DNA of 64,000 bases, taken from assembly GCA_947179155.2 (NCBI GenBank), contig OX359270.1, positions 23,387,056 to 23,451,055 on the forward strand, written 5' to 3'. The position numbers and the translations under genes are program-made. The notes under the pieces are model-generated. The model worked only from the letters and a program-made list of their open reading frames with translations, searched no databases and had not been told where the DNA came from. Shown here in pieces: positions 57,025-64,000 of this stretch (position 1 is its first letter; every line of letters begins with the position of its first letter). Source of the stretch: Hedera helix (Eukaryota > Streptophyta > Magnoliopsida > Apiales > Araliaceae).

Positions 57025-58259
57025 TTTAATAAAGTAAATGATTTTAATTGTTGAAGGAAATTATATTATATAAATAAATTTTAATAAAATAAAATAGCTT
57101 ATTAGTCATTAATAAAAAAATTATTTATAAGTTTAATGATATTTTGATACTTTCAAGTAATTTTATATTTTATTTTAGTAAACAAAAATTATTTGTAATA
57201 AAAATTATAAAATCAATTAGTTTAATTGTTAATTTTGTAATATATTATTTTTTAATCTTCTAAAAAAATTATATACATCTCTATCTAGCTCGTGCTTTAC
57301 ACAGATTATATAATCTAATTTTTGTTCAAACAAGTATAATGGTTGCACAGTAACTAAAAAGTATTAAGATTTATTATATTTGTTAATGTCAAAATAAAAT
57401 ATTATTGGCTTAAATATAAATTATTATCCTGAACTCTTCACCTTTTTTCACTTCGGTGTCGTCCTTTTAATTTTTGTAATTAATTGATTAAACTATTAAA
57501 TTTTTTCAGTTATGTTTAATTGACCCTGTTACGTCGTAAATCGATGACGCGATAATGATATGTCAAATGATTGGTTATGTGTAAAAAGAAAATATATTTT
57601 TAATGAGATAAAAGGGGGAAAAGTAAATAACAAATTAAACTAATAAATCACACACTTAAAAATTATACAAATAACATGAATTAATCACACAATTAACTTA
57701 ATAACTCAAATAATACACAAATAACATAAATTAAACAAGTTAAAATTAAAAAAAAAAAAACCATTAATAAATTATTATAAAATACATTTAGTTCATAAAT
57801 TACACAATTAAAATACTTACAACATCTCATCACTTCCTCGACAATACCCAAACCTTCATCCTTGTAGCCTAATACAAGAAACCCTCTCTATTTACGGCCC
57901 TAAAATTTGAAATCTCATAGTCTTTGTCTCGCTCTAATAGGAGGAATCAAGAAAGCATGCCACCACCAAAGGCAATCGCAACCACCAACAATAAAGAAAT
58001 CCTAGAATCTTTAAGAACCGTCATCATCTCTCTCAGTAAGCTTCCCTCTCTCTATATAGAGGAATAGAAGGTCGACGACATCGGTACCCATTTCTTTTAG
58101 ATTTCCCCCTTTTTAAAATTAGAGATGGAAGAGGCACATAGTGTCTATGGTAGCATTTATGCTGTTAGTGGTAGGTTTTTTTTGTTTTGTTTTTTCTTCT
58201 AAGAACGAACAAAGAAGAAAGTTGTAGATTAGTTTTTGTTTTTATTTCTTTATTTAATT

Positions 58260-59190
58260 GAGCAAATTACAAAACAGTCATCTCATGTTTATACTCAAAT
58301 GTAAAATAAATGCTAATATTTTAATTTTTGTAATCTTATAGCTAATGTTTTAATTTTTTACAAAACTTTCCTCTCTGGCCAATTTTAGTCAAAATAAATG
58401 AATTATGTACACAACATGTGAGTTTTTAAATAATAAAATAGATGTTTACACACTAAAAAATGTGACTTTTTAAAATATTAAATATTTATTATCTTAGTTT
58501 AAGTATTTATTTTAACTACATTTAATAAGTAAAATATGAAATTAATATTGATAGTTTTGTTGTATTTATAAACTTCAATTGGGGCTTTATTTTGGGTGGT
58601 AGTTTAGTTTGAACAATGTGTATTTTGGGTGTTTGTGACTGGTTTATTATAAACGGTGTGCTTTATTTCAGTTGAATATTTTAGAGATTTGTGTGGCTCA
58701 ACCGATTTGCATGCATGAATGTATACTTCGAATACAATATAGGTGAATTTTACCGCCATAAAAATTATAAGTGAATTTTGACATGGATTAGATAGAACAT
58801 GGGTTGTTCATTCAACTACAATCGAATTGTTTCTCAACAAATAGATAAGGAATAAAGAGAGAATATTACAATTGACAATGGATAGAGAGAGAAACACTTT
58901 TGTTGTGTGAGAGAGATAAGCGTGAGTTCACTATAAGAGTGAGTAATATTTATTATTGTATTTTTGGTTTTACCTCTCTAATTTGAAGGAATTTTTTAGT
59001 ATGTAAACAAACTATTTTACCTTTTTTAACTCACATGTTGTGCACATGATTCATTTATTTTGACCAAAATTGGTCAGAAATGACAGTTTTACAAAAACTA
59101 AAACTTCAACTATGAGTTTGCAAAAATTGGAATATGCATCTATGTTGCATTTGAGTGTAAATATGATATAACGGTTTTGAAATTTGTTCT
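58260..59190. mobile_element. Fold-back element with long inverted repeats
   Basis: 58260-58440 and 59025-59190 are inverted copies of each other over about 170 bases. For example AAAATAAATGAATTATGTAC on the left corresponds to AAAATAAATGAATCATGTGC read in reverse on the right. The ends are GAGCAAATTACAAAAC and GAACAAATTTCAAAAC. No target duplication or coding sequence was found, so the family is uncertain. It lies within the MULE. Confidence 0.65.
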
Positions 59191-59365
59191 TCAAAACAGA
59201 ATAAAGTAGTAGAAGAATGGTGCTTGAAAGATTTTTGGATTTTAGATGAAGCTCAATAAAATGAAACCCTACCTTGATTTTGCATTGTACTTTCCTTTTG
59301 TTTTCATCTTTTTAGTCGATCAATTAGGGCATTTTTGGAGATTGCGATTAGGGCTTTACGTTTGG

Positions 59366-62300
59366 TGTAACGACCTCGAAATTCGGCAAAACTTATTACC
59401 TTAAATTTTATATTTATTATTCATTATTTCCTTAACATCCAAATTTCGATCCGTCAATAAATCTTTAATCACCTTAATTAATTCATTTATTGACATTATA
59501 GTCATCAATTACTAAATTTTCGGTATAAAATTTTCTCTTTTCTCAATCATTGTATTAAAATATTTGTATATTTAAAATCTTAATATCTCGATCCTAGTCC
59601 ATGGATCGCAACCTTTACTCTTTCTTTCTGTTACAAGTACCATTAAACTCAACATTCACAATTTAATATTATTTATATTCACATAATATTCTTTGTTCCA
59701 TGATTCGTCATTAGACATATAATACATTTTACCGTAAAAACTGTCTTGAACAATCACGGTTCACAATTTAACTTTATTCGTCCTATCCGGATCCAACATA
59801 TATGTACATACGAAATATCAATATAAACTTAGTAATTGTATCCATGTTGAATTATGCTAATAAAAATCTAATTATAACATTCACAACCTTCTGTGGTAAT
59901 CATTCTCTATATAATCTGATATTCTTGAAATTCATTTCTTAACCTGCAAAAGTTTATATTATGCAAGTAACGAGCACAACGGCTCAGCAAGTTCAACAGT
60001 TTACACCTTTCATGCTTCATATAGCACATAGCATAACATGCTCTGTGTGTGTCATACATCATGTGTTGTGCTTCTATTTAAGCAATATATTTCACATATA
60101 TTCATATTCTTGCACAAAGTACATATTGTTGTCATATTATTCACAGATCACATAACACATAATTTATATGTATTTAAACAAGAATTAACATATCATAACA
60201 GATAATCAATTAACATCAAAGTACTAAAGAACTTGCCTGGATGTTTAATTATTTAATTGATAGCTCAAAAGCCTTTCTCAAACAACCTATGACCATAAAA
60301 TGATCAAATAATAATTATTCATCTCTTTATGATATTAATTTAATTAATTAATATCATCTATAATGTAATTAAACCTATCCGACGATTTATTTTAGGGAAC
60401 TGGGTCCATTAATAAATAATATGGTTAATTATATTAACCTCGTCCCGTAAAATATTAATATAACTTAATATCAAACACATTTAATACGGACAACTCGGCT
60501 CATCGGATAAAATTTAACGTATTTGGTTGTCCGAATTTTATTTAACCATTTTCTAAATTTTTAACTTACTAGATTAATATTTAAAGTATTTAAATATTAA
60601 TCTCTAATATTTAATATTTTTAAAAAAATATTAAATTTAATGCCCAAACATCATTTTTATATATATTTAGAAAATTTTCTATAATTTTAAAACAATTTGG
60701 GGACATTTTGGTAAATTTCGTGCCTTTAGGGACACAACCGGCATTAACAGAAAAGATCAGGGGCTTTTTCGTAATTTTTGTGCGTCTAAGACATGCTCGG
60801 TATTAAACGAAAAAGGGCATGGGCACGCTGCTAATTTCTAGCGTTATCGTTGTCGCGCATTACGCGCTGCCCCCTCTGCCGAAGCCAAACGACGTCGTTT
60901 AGCTTCTGTCTCTGGAAAGTTTCGCCGCGCCTGGCGCCCCCCCCCCCCCCCCCCCCCCTTCCCTCCCAAAACGACGCCGTTTCATTAGCGCGTCCGGAAA
61001 AAAATGGCCCGCGCAATGCGCGGGCGCCTCTTTTCTTCTTCTTTCTTCCAGCCACGAACAGTATACCAACTTAAGCAATTTTAGTCCATTTTGAACAAAA
61101 ATTCCACAACAAAATCATTCCAAAAATTATATAACTCATAGATATACATCCAAAAATTATTTGAAATAATTATTCTAATTATTTTCTATTTTTTCACAAA
61201 ATTTACTTAATACCAAAATACCAAAATAAATTAATTTATACCTTCTAAAGCTTGATTAGCTCCTAGTTGGCACCATTATTTCTCTCCCTTAGCAGCTATG
61301 GTGGTCGATGGTGGTGTTGATGGTCATAGTGGTGGTGTCGAGTGGAAGAAAATGTAGAAGAAGAGTGTTGTTTATGTTTTCTTTTTATTTCTTTTTTTTT
61401 TCCTCCTTTCCTTGTTTGTTTCTTGTTCCTTTCTATACACAACCCACTTAACCAAATTGAAAACAGCAGAAGAATTCCACCGCCTTTATGTCCACCGACC
61501 TTGCCTTTTTCGGATAAAATAACGTGCATAAATAAGAATTTTAATACATTACGTAATTACTTCGTATAATAAATATTTTATATAATGTATATAAAATATT
61601 TATTTTAATTCACCAAAAATCATAACATGATTTATAAATAATATTAATACCTCTTTTGGGTACTTTTCTTGACAAATATTGTACACGTATAATGACATAC
61701 ATGTAATTATATGAGGTAATTTATACTTCCAAAATTCATAAAATAATTCATATAACATATAAAAATTATTTTTCACACTTTTTCACTTCGTTACTTAGAC
61801 AACATGTTTCACTAACATGTTCACATTTTTGAAATATTATCCTCCATAAAAATCATAACAATTCCATTGTACATAAATATAATTTTTAATAAATTAAAAC
61901 CTTTTTTTTCCTCATTTATTTATCATTTAACATACTTTAAATATACACCATATAATAATATATTGTACCATTTGTACAATTTATTTCCTTTCTTAATTAT
62001 TATACCCTCCTTATATAAATTGTATAATCATTTATATAATTTATATAATTATTATTTCCTTACTATTTATACCAACTTTCCTTATATAAATTATACAATT
62101 TATTATTATATAATTTATATAATTATTTTTTCCTTATTAATAATTTCTATTTTACACAAATTACGATTCATAAAAAATTTCTTCCATACTTAATTAATTT
62201 AATCCTCTTAAATTATATAATTATTCTTATATAATTTATATAATTATTATTTCCATTAATATTTTACTTTACTTTCCTTATATAAATTATATACTTTATT

Positions 62301-62490
62301 AGTATATAATTTATAACAATACTTTCTCCTCTTAATAATTTCTAAACCTTCACCATAATTATTGATTAATTATATAATCAATAATTTTAATTTTTACTAA
62401 CTTCTTCAATCACTTTTTATTTAACTTTGGATTAGTTTAATTATTAATCCCTTAATTTTCATAATTAATGAAATTTATAATTATCAACTA

Positions 62491-62549
<59 letters not shown>

Positions 62550-62865
62550 TTTCTATATTTCACAATACCACATTACACTACTATAATAATTTATGCACCT
62601 CTATAATCATTTATTGTACAATTTATTGTACCATTACATGAAATTTCTTTTATTCTTAATAAATTATTTTTAAACAATTTATTTCCTCTTCAATTACTTT
62701 AATTCAATCACAATTTGTCATCATCTCTGTACAGATTTAATTAAATCTCATCACATACATTAAATCACATGAAATAATAAATAACTTAAACAACTTTTAT
62801 AATTTTGTTAATTAAATTCTTATTTAATTTTTATTAAGAAAATTCCAAAATTTCGGGTCCTCACA
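59366..62865. mobile_element. Solo LTR of a Gypsy element, 3.5 kb
   Basis: It begins TGTAACGACCTCGAAATTCGG and ends CCAAAATTTCGGGTCCTCACA. The ends are imperfect inverted copies of the kind known from large plant Gypsy (Tekay/Del-like) LTRs. The flanks TTTGG (59361-59365) and TTTGA (62866-62870) differ by one base. No gag or pol lies inside. A GC-rich patch at 60830-61060 carries the palindromes AAACGACGTCGTTT and AAACGACGCCGTTT, a hairpin GCCCGCGCAATGCGCGGGC (61007-61025) and a 20-base-plus C run. (CA)n then (TA)n runs lie at about 62493-62549. Open frames here are low-complexity. Confidence 0.8.
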
Positions 62866-63257
62866 TTTGAGGGTGGAAACGGAGAATAGGATTGCATAGA
62901 TTCATTTGCCTAATGATTTTTTGAGTAATTTTAATTAGTTTTAATGTTAGATATAAAGTGTTTTTAACATATTTACCCTATGATGTATAATAAATGTGTA
63001 AAAAATATATGAAATAACCTTTTTAGTTATACATATAGAGATAGGCCTATATAGGGATCCACGTCGTCATTTTTTGATGTGGCTCGTTTAATTGAATGAA
63101 AATAGAAAAACTTAATAGTTTAATCATCTAATTAAAAAATTGAAAAATGGATCATCGAAAAGGAAAAAAAGGCAACAGTTTAATGTAATAATTTATATTT
63201 AAGCTAATATTATTTGTAACAATGATGACATATTTATTAATTATATTAAGTCATACC

Positions 63258-64000
63258 TGATGAGCATATTTTGTATACATTTATTTCCTTTAAAAATAGA
63301 TTTAATAGTCTAATTTTATGTTAATTTTATATTAATTGAATTTAATTTGATATACAGGTTTTGAGAAATTAAGAAGCTCAAATTATAGATTCAATTACAA
63401 GCCCAAGTGAAAAAGAAGGAATAAAAAGGAGAAGAGTTTTAGTAAAATTGAAAAGAGAACAAAGATAAAGCAAAAGAATAAAAGATAAAATAAAAAAAGA
63501 GTTGGAAAGAGAAAATTTTGCTACATAAATATATTAGAAAAGGGAGCTTCACATCATCATCACGTGGGAAGGAACATAACATCACAAAAGAAGAAAAGCA
63601 GCAGCTAGCGCAACAAGGAGGAATCAGCGTAGCATAAAACAAAACAACTTAAGCATTTCGTTGGCACAAATTTTGAGATCAGCTATGTGGCATCAGGAAA
63701 CGAAAGCTGTAGAACAATATAGTCATGGGTTATCACTTAATCTCAGCTTTTGTTATTAATTTTATCATATATTGCTAAATCAATTTTTGAGGTGTAGGAT
63801 GAAACATTATTAAATATGTATAATTCTGAAATTCGTTATTAATTTTCATGTTGGTTTTAATGGTTAATAATTCTTATTTATTTGATTGATTTAAATTTAA
63901 TTGTTTCATTCACAATATCACGTATTTTGAATAGTTTCAATTAATTTAATTTAATCTGGGTTGCGATTTAAAATTTAAATTAAGAACTAAGATTATTTAT
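63258..64000 (+). repeat. Possible start of another LTR, running off the window
   Basis: TGATGAGCATATTTTGTATA at 63258 resembles the start of plant Tat-type Gypsy LTRs. The following 740 bases are AT-rich, with a purine-rich stretch at 63340-63520. No second end, primer site or coding sequence is in the window, so this is tentative. Confidence 0.3.

Larger units (their letters stand above)
57407..63205. mobile_element. Mutator-like (MULE) element with 9-bp target duplication
   Basis: The left end GGCTTAAATATAAATTATTA and, reverse-complemented, the right end AGCTTAAATATAAATTATTA agree at 19 of 20 bases. Similarity continues, less closely, for about 150 bases inward. Exact 9-bp direct repeats AATATTATT flank it (57398-57406 and 63206-63214), the duplication length of Mutator elements. 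No transposase is seen. Inside are a fold-back element (58260-59190) and a solo LTR (59366-62865). Without the LTR it is about 2.3 kb. A CT-rich patch at 57830-58130 might be a captured host fragment, but I do not recognise it. Confidence 0.85.

Noticed and set aside
60831..61074. Basic and Pro-rich ORFs on both strands around the C run
   Set aside because: Low-complexity translations of the GC-rich patch in the solo LTR; no domain.
61867..62193. 108-codon ORF rich in Tyr, Asn and Ile
   Set aside because: AT-rich sequence within the solo LTR with no similarity to a protein family.
1..64000. CRISPR arrays, prokaryotic operons, tRNA or rRNA genes
   Set aside because: None seen; the sequence is plant nuclear DNA and its repeats are explained by transposable elements and microsatellites.

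Overview
The window is from a eudicot plant nuclear genome. Evidence: a spliced ubiquitin-L40 gene with GT-AG introns, exon fragments of plant proteins (MAP70, SSRP1, DEG2, CDPK), and plant-type Athila, Tat-like and Copia retrotransposons, all in AT-rich DNA. It is almost entirely nested transposable elements. I see one apparently intact host gene, no tRNA or rRNA gene and no CRISPR array. The species cannot be told from what I read.

Layout. 1-6092 is the right-hand part of a non-autonomous CACTA DNA transposon (its left end lies before base 1). It carries exons of four unrelated host genes on the minus strand, in the order MAP70, SSRP1, DEG2, SSRP1, CDPK. It sits inside the reverse transcriptase of a Copia element whose remaining 3' part and 3' LTR run to 10853. 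10854-24245 is a decayed Tat-like Gypsy gag/protease on the minus strand, split by an internally deleted Athila element (Athila-A, 12285-21878). Athila-A contains a solo Gypsy LTR (15231-19311), itself broken by another Athila-type LTR plus primer-binding site (16600-18452). After intergenic DNA and a hAT MITE with a perfect 8-bp target duplication (25222-25711) comes the ubiquitin-L40 gene (26106-27705).

28162-57024 is one minus-strand Copia element (Copia-2, same family as the first), rearranged at its 3' end. A second Athila (Athila-B, 30263-51757, minus, perfect TAGGG duplication) is inserted in it. Athila-B is in turn interrupted in pol by a plus-strand Athila (Athila-D, 37955-48210) that has a complete 5' LTR and interior but no 3' LTR and no target duplication. 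57407-63205 is a Mutator-like element with a perfect 9-bp duplication, containing a fold-back element and a 3.5-kb solo LTR. The last 750 bases look like the start of another LTR.

The most notable items are the CACTA element carrying a multi-gene exon array, the exact one-LTR structure of Athila-D, a three-unit palindromic repeat in the Athila-D U3 whose core recurs ahead of its third ORF, a motif conserved after pol in three Athila copies, and the sequence-divergent ubiquitin-L40 gene. All assignments come from reading and comparing the sequence by eye; no database search or alignment program was run.
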